A stretch of DNA of 64,000 nt. Origin: Mesostigma viride. Taxonomy: Eukaryota; Streptophyta; Mesostigmatophyceae; Mesostigmatales; Mesostigmataceae. Location: NCBI GenBank assembly GCA_009746045.1, contig RPFO01000941.1, forward strand, positions 1-64,000, in the 5' to 3' direction. The notes under the pieces were generated by a model that worked only from the letters and a program-made list of their open reading frames with translations, was not told the origin of the DNA and did no database searches. Below, piece by piece: positions 34,201-43,032 of the stretch. How positions within the stretch are numbered: position 1 is the stretch's first letter; every line of letters starts with the position of its first letter. Position numbers and translations under genes: made by a program.

Positions 34201-34488
34201 ACCAAACAGCCTTGCTCTAGGTGGGAGGCATCCCAGTGGGCTGGGCAGCCACGTGGTGGCTGACAGCAGGTCCTTCAGAGTTCAGACACACTCTGCTGGA
34301 CAGGGGTCAGGGTGGAGTCACTCCCCTGGCTGAGAATTTCGCCTGGCTCGATCTGTCATGGAGCTGCAGAAGAGTCTTAAGGACTTTGTAATGGGCCTTG
34401 GGTCTTCATGGAATGGACCCTGCAAGGGCAGCCCAAGTGTTGGCTCTAACAGGTTGCTGTATATTTGTATATATTCTCTGTAACCAAC

Positions 34489-34694
34489 AGTTACGTTAAA
34501 TAGTGCCGGAACCTTTTGCCGCCTGAGGCAAATCGGTCCGTAACACTATTTTGCCCGGAATAACCACTTCCGAGCACCCAAGTTAATTCGGCCGAATTAA
34601 CTTGGGTGCTCGGAAGTGGTTATTCCGGGCAAAATAGTGTTACGGACCGATTTGCCTCAGGCGGCAAAAGGTTCCGGCACTATTTAACGTAACT
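34489..34694. repeat. Left 206-bp palindromic terminal repeat
   Basis: The centre is TTCGGCCGAA at 34587-34596. The two 103-base arms are exact reverse complements by reading. It is the same as 34827-35032. Confidence 0.93.
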
Positions 34695-34826
34695 AAAACC
34701 TGGCCTCGTGGAGGGGGGACGAAGAGCCCGAGACATCCGCCTAGGCCGCTGAGCACGCACCACTAAATGCGCCGGAGCTGCCTCAGTGAGGATTCGAACC
34801 CCTGACCTCCAAGTTGCACAGGTTTT
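34695..34826 (-). other. 132-bp interior with tRNA T-arm-like motif
   Basis: It is bounded by AAAACCTG and CAGGTTTT. The minus strand contains GGTTCGAATCC (34800-34790), a perfect Pol III B-box / T-loop phrase, preceded by AGGTC as in a tRNA variable loop. No matching acceptor or anticodon arm is found, so it is not a complete tRNA gene. Confidence 0.5.
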
Positions 34827-35032
34827 AGTTACGTTAAATAGTGCCGGAACCTTTTGCCGCCTGAGGCAAATCGGTCCGTAACACTATTTTGCCCGGAATA
34901 ACCACTTCCGAGCACCCAAGTTAATTCGGCCGAATTAACTTGGGTGCTCGGAAGTGGTTATTCCGGGCAAAATAGTGTTACGGACCGATTTGCCTCAGGC
35001 GGCAAAAGGTTCCGGCACTATTTAACGTAACT
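34827..35032. repeat. Right 206-bp palindromic terminal repeat
   Basis: It is the second copy of 34489-34694 in the same 206-bp length and with the same TTCGGCCGAA centre. Confidence 0.93.
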
Positions 35033-35690
35033 CCAACCTGTTGCATGCTAATAAAATCCCTGGTTGTGTGACCATGTTGGACGTGGTTGCCAGGGGCCTC
35101 ACTATGGGTTATACTACTTTATAATAAAACATAATCTTGTTATTGTCATGTCTTGTTGTTTGTGATGCTCAGTTCCAGGAGCTGATCCAAACCTGGAGGA
35201 TATGGGGTGGGGTTCGATTCCCCAGCTGACCTCAGCCTGGCATGTATGAATCCTGAGTTTATCCCTCAGTGAGGACATGGGCTCCCCATGTGTTGGCTAA
35301 CATTTGTCAGGGCTCTCTCAGTCTTTGGAAGGATTTAAAAGATAAAGGAGGCTCCGTGGCGGGCGCCATATGAACGGGCGCCTGTGATAACTGGATGACC
35401 AGGAACTCACAATAGTACGTTCATGGACTCCTCTATCCAAACTCCTCTGACTAAGTGAAGTCCTAACTTTAATCTACACCAGGTTCCCAAAGAAAGGGTT
35501 GGGATGTCATGTGGGTCAGAGGGCAACCTTTGAACCAATGAGCAGGCCTAGCTAATATTTGGAGGCACCTCAGGTTCCAAAAGAAAAGGCAGGTCTGGTC
35601 TCTGGGAGGGATCAGATGTCTGAAGGCTTGTGGGGACAGTGGCTGATAGGTTCTCAGGCTGGTCCAAGCTCCAAAACAAGAAAGGGTTGG

Positions 35691-36344
35691 AGTTAGCATA
35701 TTGGGGCACCAATGTGCTAGATGGATGCAGGTTGAGGAGACCTTTCCAACGCCGTGTCAACCGCCTAGAACAGACAAGGGACTAGAAAGTTATCAAGTCC
35801 CGAAGTACTGCCGACCGGTGGGCGAGGGCGGTGCACACTCAGGGCATAGTGGACAGGACACGTGGCAGGCCGTGCCTGCACAGGCTTAGCCTGTACTCTC
35901 ACGTGACTGGGACACAGTGTACTGAGGGCTCAACGGTACTGTGGCTAGTAGAAGCCAGTAACCAGCCAGCAGGTCTGCAAGGATGTAAGTCCTTGCAGGA
36001 CTGTGGCAGGTCCTGTGCTGTCCTAGACACAGGATAGCCAGAGATTCCTGTATGCTGCCTGCAACAAGGATGCAGGGCAGCGATACGAGGCTCTGGCAAT
36101 GTAGCGTTGCCCAGCGTTGCTCATGACCGAGGAACAAGGATGGAACGAGGTTGCATATAGCTCGAGGCTCAACGAGGCAACGAGCGTCTTCACACACGAA
36201 CCTTGGTCGTCACGACGAGTGGCGAGCCTATCGAGGGTCGTAGGCCTGGTGTGAGGATAAAGGTTGCTAGCCAGCAGCCTAGGGTCATTCCAGCCGGCAA
36301 GGACCAGGAGCTCACAAGCTCTGCTGACGAGTTGCTGCGCAAAT
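35691..36344 (+). repeat. E3 3' LTR (654 bp)
   Basis: I see no difference from 27396-28049. A purine-rich stretch, AAGAAAGGGTTGG, lies just before it and is the likely plus-strand primer (polypurine tract). Confidence 0.93.
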
Positions 36345-37935
36345 GGTGCAGCAGTTGTTGCGCAGGCATCATGCCATCGACTTGGTAATTGCGGGTTGGG
36401 AGTGCCAGGGCCTGAGCCAGGCAGGGCAAGGGCGGGGGCTAGCCGATCCGCGTAGCGCGCTGTTCTGGGAACTGTTGCGTGTGGTGGGACTGTTGCAGTC
36501 GCGTCAGCCCCATCCGCCTGCGTATCTGTTTGAGAACGTTGTGGCGGGTGACAGCCCACATCAGGCGGTGCGGGAGGACTGGGCTACAATCGTGGCACTC
36601 CTGGGGGAGCCCATCGTGTGCGACAACGCAGGGCTGGGTGGGCTCACGCATCGTTTGCGTGCCTATTGGACCAACGTGGCGTGTGCGACCGGTGTGCAGG
36701 CGGTCTTGGGGGCCGTAGCAAGGCAGCATCCGAGTGTGTCTGCGGAGGTAGCATTGCCTTCCCACCTAGTCACGCAGAAGGTGGATAGCGAGGATCGCCC
36801 ACCGTATGCACGCGTCAACCGGGTCGGGAGCCCCATGTGTGCACTGCCGACCCTGGTCAGTTACCAAGGGTCGACAGCATACCGTGATCGGGGTAAGGGT
36901 CTCGTTTGGGACACTACCACCGGTCTGTTGGTGCAGCCACCCGCAGAATTTCGTGAGGCCAGCATGGGTTTTCATGTCGGGGCCTCGGCGCTGCCGGGCG
37001 TGCTCGAGAGTGAGCGCTGGTCTTTGATAGGCCAGGCTATGTCGGTGTTGCAGGTCGGGTATGTGCTGCTTGCATCGGTTGCCGTGCGCCAGTCTGGGGG
37101 GGCGTCCCCAGCCAATCCGCCTCAGCAGGTTGAGGCGCGCGCAGCCAAACTGAAGCGCCCTGCAGCGACGGGGACTTCATCAGCATGGGGGTGGCGTCTG
37201 CGACAGGTGTGGACTATCATTCTCATGACCGCCCTGCTGACCAGCACCCTGCTGGCCGGCGAGCCCACGCTGCATCGGGTAATACACCGGGCGGCACGCG
37301 AGGCTCCGGCGGTGGGTGTCACACCAGGTGTGGCAGCCTTTTCCTTGTTCCATGACGATGCGGCTAGGGCGCCGCATCTTGAGGCACATGCGGTAGCTGT
37401 GGGTGATCCCGCGGATACGCACCCCTGGGCTATTGGCGAACACCTTTCTGATGCGCAGCGCTCAGCCATGCTAAAGTGGCTAGGCACTGCAAGGGGGGCC
37501 TTCGCTTTCACAAGTGATGAACTGGGGTGTTTCAATGGTGGGACCATGCGTGTTCCATTGGACACTGACACTGCTTTGTTCCGACGCCAGCATCGCCTGA
37601 GTCAGGCCGAGTTGGATTTTGTAGCCGAGCAATGCAAGGAGTTAGAGGATGCCGGTATCATCAGGCAATCTTCCTCCAGCTATGCTGCTGCCGTTGTCGT
37701 TGCGCCCAAGAAGGACGCTATCACCGGGGCATGGACGGGTATGCGCATGGCCACCGATCTGCGGTTGCTGAATGCACACACACCCGTGGACCGTTACCCC
37801 ATGCCACGTGTGGATGATGTCCTGGATAAGATATCTCCTCATGTGAAGTTTGTGTCCTCGCTGGACCTGCGTAGCGGCTTTCATCAGATCGCAGTTGCGC
37901 CGGAGGATCAGCGGAAGCTTGCATTCTGGGGGGCG
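36345..37935 (+). pseudogene. G1 methyltransferase C-terminal part, hydrophobic segment and RT start
   Basis: This continues the G1 DNMT across E3. Motif IV is VIAGWECQGLSQAG with the catalytic Cys. Motif VI is AYLFENVVA, motif VIII is HRLRAYWTNV, and the last helix is WSLIGQAMSVLQVGYVL, matching motif X. After a short linker, WTIILMTALLTSTLLAG is a strongly hydrophobic segment also found in G2. RT then begins (SQAELDFVAEQCKELEDAG, DLRLLNAHTPVDRYPMPRVDD, SSLDLRSGFHQI). A base is missing in a G-run near 37930, which shifts the frame before the catalytic YIDD. Confidence 0.88.
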
Positions 37936-38708
37936 GCAATTTGTATGAGTGGGTGCGCATGCCCTTTGGGCACCGCAACGCTAGTGCTGTTTTCCCACGA
38001 GCTATGGACAAAGTGCTTGCAGGTCTTCCTTTCGCCGCTTGTTACATTGATGATGTCATCGTCTTTAGCGCGACATTTGAGGAGCACCTGGCGCACTTGG
38101 AGCAGGTTCGCTTGACTCTCGAGGAGCATAATATGCGGCTGCACCCTGAGAAGTGCAAGTTCGCCCAGCGGACCCTCTCATTCCTTGGTCATCAGATTGT
38201 GCCGGGTGGCCGGACGCCTGATGCCGCCAAGGTCGAATCCATTGCGCAGGCCGCCGTCCCCACGGATGTCTCAGGGGTGCGGGCGTATTTGGGTTTGGCT
38301 GGCTATTACCGAGGTTACATTGAGAACTTCAGCAGCAAGGTGAAGCCCTTGACCGAGTTACTCAAGAAGGGGTGCCTGTGGGCGTGGGGTCCCGCACAGC
38401 AACGCGCCATCGAGACAATCAAGCAGGAGCTCACGTCGGCACCGATTCTGCGCGCCCCTGACTATGCTTTGCCATTTGTGTTATATACCGACTGGTCCAA
38501 GGTAGGACTGGGTGCAGTCTTGGCGCAAAAGGATGGTGATGGGCGCGAGCACGTTATTGCTTATGCTAGTCGCAGCAACAACCCAGCGGAGAGCCGGTAT
38601 TCTTCCTATGAGGGGGAGGCACTGGCTGTGGTGTGGGCCATCAAGCACTTTCGCCCGTATTTATTTGGGCGCGTGTTTACTCTGGTGACAGATCACCAGC
38701 CGCTTCAG
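37936..38708 (+). pseudogene. G1 RT catalytic part and RNase H, truncated
   Basis: The frame after the 37930 indel reads YEWVRMPFGHRNASAVF and PFAACYIDDVIVFSAT, with intact YIDD. The connection domain follows (GVRAYLGLAGYYRGYIENFS). RNase H has YTDWSKVGLGAVL, SYEGEALAVVWAIKHF and ends at TDHQPLQ. In G2 the same protein continues with WLMTSANLTGKLARW. Here it is replaced by Copia sequence at about 38708. Confidence 0.88.
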
Positions 38709-40260
38709 GGTTAGGTACACCCTCCTGGACAGGAGTTGGTGTGGAATGTCACTCCTACCAGCTGAGAATCATGCCTGGCCCTCCCCGTGGGGTTCAGAAG
38801 AGTCGCCAGGACTTAAGTCGACGCCTTTGGCCTCAAACAGTTAGGCCATGCAAGGGCAACCCGAATGCTGGTTCTTACAGGTTGCTGTACATATGTTTTC
38901 TAGTGCTTGTTTCCAACCTGTTGCTAATAAAGAACCTGGTTGTGTGACCATGTGACATGGTTGCCAGGGAGCCACATTCTGGGCTATATAAAGCTTGAAT
39001 AAAACATAATCATGTCATTCTCATGTTGTTCACATGGTTGTCATGTTTGTCTTGTGTGAAGTTCCAGGTCACCTATAAACCTGGAGGTTGGGGTGGGGTT
39101 CAATCCCCCAGCAGAGCCACAGCCTGGCATGAATGACTCCTGGGCTTAACACCCAGTGAAGACATGGGCTCCCCAAGGAGGCAGCATTTATCTAGGTGCT
39201 ACCTGGGTTCTTTGAGCAGAAGGGACAGGTTGGCCAAGGCGGGCGCCATAAGAACGGGCGCCTGTGATAACTGTGAAAGACCAGGAACTCACAATAGTAC
39301 GTTCTTGGCATCCTGTAATCCCAGCCATTGAACTAGGTAATGTGCCTTGACATTAATCCAGCACCAAGTTCCCAAGGAAAGGTTGGGAGCTGACCAAGGG
39401 GTCAGGGGATAACCTGGGGTGACCTCTGATTCACTGGCCAGTATACCTAGACTGTTCCAAGGGCACATATGTTGTGTTCCCAAAAGGAAGGCAGGAACCT
39501 GGGCCCTGACAGGTCTGATCAACCTCAAGGGACCAAGCGATCTGTGGCTGAGTGGGCACAGGCTAGGTTAGGTTGTTTCAAGCTGGTCCAGCTCCAAAAG
39601 AAGAAAGGGTTGGAGTTAGCATTTTGGGCAACCGATATGCTAAGTGGATGCAGTTTGGAAAGACCTTTCCAACGCCGTGCTGACCGCCTGAAACAGACAA
39701 GGGACAAGAAAGATATGAGGTCCCGAAGTCCTAGCCGTCCGCGGTCGGCGAGGGTGCAACCTTCTGGGAAAGTGGACAGGACACGTGGCAGGCCGTGCCT
39801 GCACAGGCTGACTATCACGTGACTGTAGTCCACGTAAGACCAGGAGGGACAGCAGCCTGCGACTGGTGGGGTACTGGAACTGGCACAAGGCTGCAAGGAT
39901 ACTAGGTCTTGCAGGCTTGTGACAGGTCCTGTACTTCCTAGGTTGCAGGTGGCTAGGTAAATCCAGTTCGTCCTGGCTCTGCAAGGATGCCAGTGGACGT
40001 TGAGGATTTGCTAGCAAGCCTGCAATGTGCCTCGTCACGCCGATGGGAACGAGGAGCAACAAAGAGGCATATAGCTTGGTCATGGGGATGGCCAAGCTAT
40101 CTCGGAAGCACGCGCTCTGGTTGCCCACTTGAACGTGGAAGTGACCAACAAGGTGTGGCTTGGTGTTTGGGCTAAAGGTTGCTGTCCCCAGCAAATTATT
40201 GGCTCAAGCTTTGCGAGAAAGACCAAGAGCTCACACGCTCTGGGCTTGTTTGTTCTAACT
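38709..40260 (+). mobile_element. E6: truncated Copia 3' end with 3' LTR
   Basis: 38709 to 39613 aligns with the E3 3' UTR (for example AACCTGGTTGTGTGACC and GGCGCCTGTGATAACTG), and 39614-40260 is a 647-bp LTR of the same family, from AGTTAGCATTTTGG to TTGTTCTAACT. Gag and pol are absent. The left junction to G1 falls at a shared CTTCAG. It is diverged from E3, so it is older than E3. It lacks the palindromic insertion. Confidence 0.85.
39614..40260 (+). repeat. E6 LTR (647 bp)
   Basis: It aligns through its length with the E3 LTR but with many differences. Its ends, AGTTAG and CTAACT, suggest the E3 right end (CGCAAAT) has changed from this pattern. Confidence 0.8.
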
Positions 40261-40900
40261 GACAGTACACAAAATCCTAAGTCGTTGTCTGCAACGACTC
40301 CCTGTTCCGCATATGAAACATATCATCTAGCACTTTCTCTTTAGACGACAAAATCAACTAGACAACCTGGGTAGGCCAGAAATCCCAGACGACAAAATGC
40401 CCTTGTCGCAGATCACTCCAGTGTCGACTTGCCGACCCCTGAGCTTGCCAAACAACTATATCACCAACCAAGCATGTACGACAACTAGCTGGCCCTGACG
40501 AGAAAAGCTGCCTCGCTGCATTCACAAAAGCGGCTTGCCAGCCTGCCGAATATCAATGCCAATATTGCACGACATTATCTACCTGCAGCGGACAGTTCTC
40601 GAGATCAATAACGCGCCAGCTTGCGTGCACGTGCATGTTCAGCCTGCACGATAAAGCATAATTGCCAGGCTGGCAGCCTAGCTTGGTCCGTGTAATAGTC
40701 CAGCAGCCAGTGCGTGCTGCTTGCCAGCGTTGGCACTGACCTCCTGGTGACGCATGTCAGTACCGCTGTCAACTCCCAGTGCTGCGCGTCGCACTACGGC
40801 GCATGCGTTGCTCCCGTAAGGCCCAAATGCCAAAGGCGTAACAACTTGCACACGCGCAATGCCTATAGCTGCCTCGCCTCGTTCCCTGGGCCGGCCGCGT
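40261..40900. other. Unassigned stretch between E6 and G2
   Basis: No ORF or known element. The phrase GACGACAAAAT occurs twice (40344, 40392). It may include the 3' LTR of G2, for which no partner is in the window. Confidence 0.35.
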
Positions 40901-41166
40901 GGCGGCCCCGCGTAAAGCCAATACTCGTGCGAATCGGAACGGCGCGCGACAGCTGTCGCGTACTCGTGCCAAACTCCCTGCACTGACAGTAGCCCACGAC
41001 CTCGCTGGCCCTTATGAGGTATGGCTGCATGGGTGCATGATCGATGGGCCACATGCTAGCCTTACCCCAATATTGCTGCCCACTTTTCTCCCCCCCCTCG
41101 CTACCAAGTCCTTTAATTGCTGGGTAGCGAGCAACAAAGTGGCAGTAGCTGCTTGAATCGCATGGT

Positions 41167-42543
41167 TGGTGAACCCCGCAGCAATGCACACAGGGCAAAA
41201 CCAGGAACCCTCAGGTACCTGAGACAGAGGGGGTTGAAGGCAGTGAAGATGCCAGCCGCAGTTGCAGTGATCACACAGCAACATGACCTCAGGCTGGTCG
41301 ACCCGGTGACAAATTTGACACTGCGCATCGCGGATGCGCCTAGCGGTGTGCGGCTGGATGCTCCGTCACTGCCAGGTGGGGCATGGAGCAAGGAGACCGG
41401 TTCGACACATTGTCAGTGGTCTTACTACCATCCGCACCTTCGAGGACGGCCACCCCCGAAGGCTTAATCTCCACAATGCGAAGGATGGTGGGCCCGGCCG
41501 TGACGTCCAGCGTGTGTTGGGGTTGAGTCCGCAGAAACACATACTGGCCGGGGTGGAACTGCAGCCGCCTGGCCATATACTTACCACCCCGTCGCTGGGC
41601 TTACCGCAGTGTGTCGCGGTGCTGCGCGATCAACAGATTGTTCATCGCGATGGGCATCACCTTCTTAAATGTGGCGGCGCGCGCCACAATCTCCCGCAGC
41701 CACTCATTGGCGTCATCCCATTGAATCGGCTGGGGGTGAGCTTCCTGCACCTCAGAGGGCAACAAGGGTGCCCGACCAAAGAGCAGAAGATAGGGGGAGA
41801 ACTGGGCGAGGGATTCTTGTGGGCTCATCCGGTAGCCCATGGCGATCCAGGGGAGTTCCCTATCCCAGGTGGCCACACGTGCTGCTTGCAACGCCCATTT
41901 GCGCAGCGCCTGTTTGACTGTCTGAACCAAACGCTCAGCTAGTCCATTGGCCTGAGGGTGCTCCCGCGACGTGTGCCGATGATCGATGGACCAGGAATCC
42001 AATAGCTCTTGGAATTCCCCACGAAATTCCCCGCCTTGGTCTGAAACCTGGCACCTCCGCCGGTGCCCCATACCGAGCAAGAACATCCAGGAAGTAGGTG
42101 GCCGTGGTGGCGGCGTGCTTGTCGTGTAAGGGAATCAGTTCCAGCCACTTGCTGAACGATTCCACACACACCATGATGTAACGGTTGCCGGAAGTGCTGA
42201 GCTCAAAGGGCCCACACAAGTCGACGTGCCACCGGTAGAACAAGCCCCGGATGGGCAAGCTCATGAGCTCCTTGTCATGATGGTCCAGGTTGAAACGCGC
42301 TTTCGCGCGAGCACACTCAGCACAACTGGCTACCTGCCGTGCTATGGCATGCTTCATGCCCGCCCACCAATACACCCCACGCACCATGGCACCTGTGCGG
42401 TTTGCACCCATGTGCCCGAACCGCTCATGGTAATGTGCAACGAGGGCAGCACGCTTGTCAGGGGGCGGCACGACCAGCTTGCGGCGCCCCACAAGCTTGT
42501 AAACCTGATTGCCCTCCCAGGTATAATTCACAGCCCGGCGCTC
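41167..42543 (-). pseudogene. G2 integrase, SH3-like tail and PHD finger
   Basis: The HHCC domain (HYHERFGH... CAECARAK) leads into the DDE core: WHVDLCGPF, VSDQGGEF and ANGLAERLVQTVK. A frameshift lies near 42050 and a TAA at about 41602 where Tyr is likely. The SH3-like tail follows (RRLQFHPGQYVFLRTQP). At 41180-41325 is a PHD finger with CQIC, LLCDHC, WHLHC and FCPVC, giving the C4-H-C3 order. PHD fingers read histone tails, so it may steer integration to particular chromatin, the job done by chromodomains in other Gypsy elements. Confidence 0.86.
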
Positions 42544-42548
42544 CACGC

Positions 42549-42927
42549 AGTTAGTCTAAGTCTCCCGCCTGTAGCCTAAGTGGACACGTGCCAGCACCGC
42601 CGGCGCCCAATTGGGTACTGGGACGGTGCTGGACTAGTGCAGTCGTGGCATGGACACGTGGCTAGACTCAGTATGTGATGAGCCGGTACCTCAGTACCGG
42701 GACTGTAGTTGTCATGTTAGGCCTGACTAGATCAGGTTGTAACTGATAGGCTAGTCCGTCCAGGATCAGTAAGTTAGGCTTAACTTACGCAAAGTCTGGT
42801 CAGCCGCAAGTGACGGCTGACCAGCAGTATATGTGCCCTTCTATCCTAATGCCAAGGTGTCTCGTCGTTCACGCACACACGCCATTTGGCAGTGCCCAAG
42901 CATTCCAAGCTCAGTGTGTCCATAACT
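42549..42927 (+). repeat. Element A 5' LTR (379 bp)
   Basis: It differs from 51423-51801 at one position (GCAAGTGACGG against GCAATTGACGG). It contains a GGTCAGCCGC / GCGGCTGACC-like hairpin and GCCGGTACC / GGTACCGGC-like palindromes. Confidence 0.93.
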
Positions 42928-43032
42928 TGCATTAAAAAACTCCATAAAAAAGACACACGTGAGAAACGACGAGCGTGCAAAGCGTGCATTTCGCAAAAAC
43001 CTTCATTTTCTACACCCCATCTTTTTCAAAAA

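Larger units (their letters stand above)
34489..35032. mobile_element. Miniature element with palindromic terminal repeats (544 bp)
   Basis: Two identical-looking 206-bp terminal repeats, each a perfect palindrome, enclose 132 bp of unique sequence. TSD CCAAC is at 34484-34488 and 35033-35037. The E6 copy at 38913-38917 shows the empty site, CCAAC once, in the matching 3' UTR. Ends are AGTTACG and CGTAACT, sharing AGTTA/TAACT with the Copia LTRs here. It looks like a terminal-repeat retrotransposon in miniature (TRIM) but with fold-back LTRs. No ORF. Confidence 0.85.
34201..35690 (+). other. E3 3' untranslated region with nested insertion
   Basis: It matches the E6 3' UTR (38709-39613) in pieces, including TAATAAA signals and a GGCGGGCGCCAT / GGGCGCCTG hairpin near 35360. 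The match is broken only by the palindromic element at 34489-35032. Confidence 0.75.
27396..36344 (+). mobile_element. E3: complete Copia-type LTR retrotransposon, 8949 bp
   Basis: Two 654-bp LTRs (27396-28049 and 35691-36344), which I read as identical, flank a leader ORF, gag and pol on the plus strand. TSD is GGTGC (27391-27395 and 36345-36349), with up to 7 bases possible because the LTR edge is ambiguous. It lies in the DNMT part of G1. The identical LTRs mean a very recent insertion. The 3' UTR carries a 544-bp palindromic miniature element. gag and pol are open, so it may be active. Confidence 0.93.
23677..38708 (+). mobile_element. G1: Gypsy-type retrotransposon with DNMT domain, broken and truncated
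   Basis: Order on the plus strand is gag with zinc knuckle, a conserved unknown block, an aspartic protease, a C5-cytosine methyltransferase, a hydrophobic segment, RT and RNase H. E3 is inserted inside the methyltransferase (TSD GGTGC). Sequence stops within RNase H at TDHQPLQ, where an E6 fragment is fused, so integrase and the 3' LTR are missing. Several indels break the reading frame. It shares its whole architecture with G2. Confidence 0.87.

Noticed and set aside
34695-34826. A complete tRNA gene
   Set aside because: Only the T-arm and variable-loop phrase fit. No acceptor, D-arm or anticodon stem can be built.
36343-38714. A plant pararetrovirus origin for G1
   Set aside because: The order PR-DNMT-RT-RH, with integrase in G2, and no movement or coat protein fits Gypsy retrotransposons.
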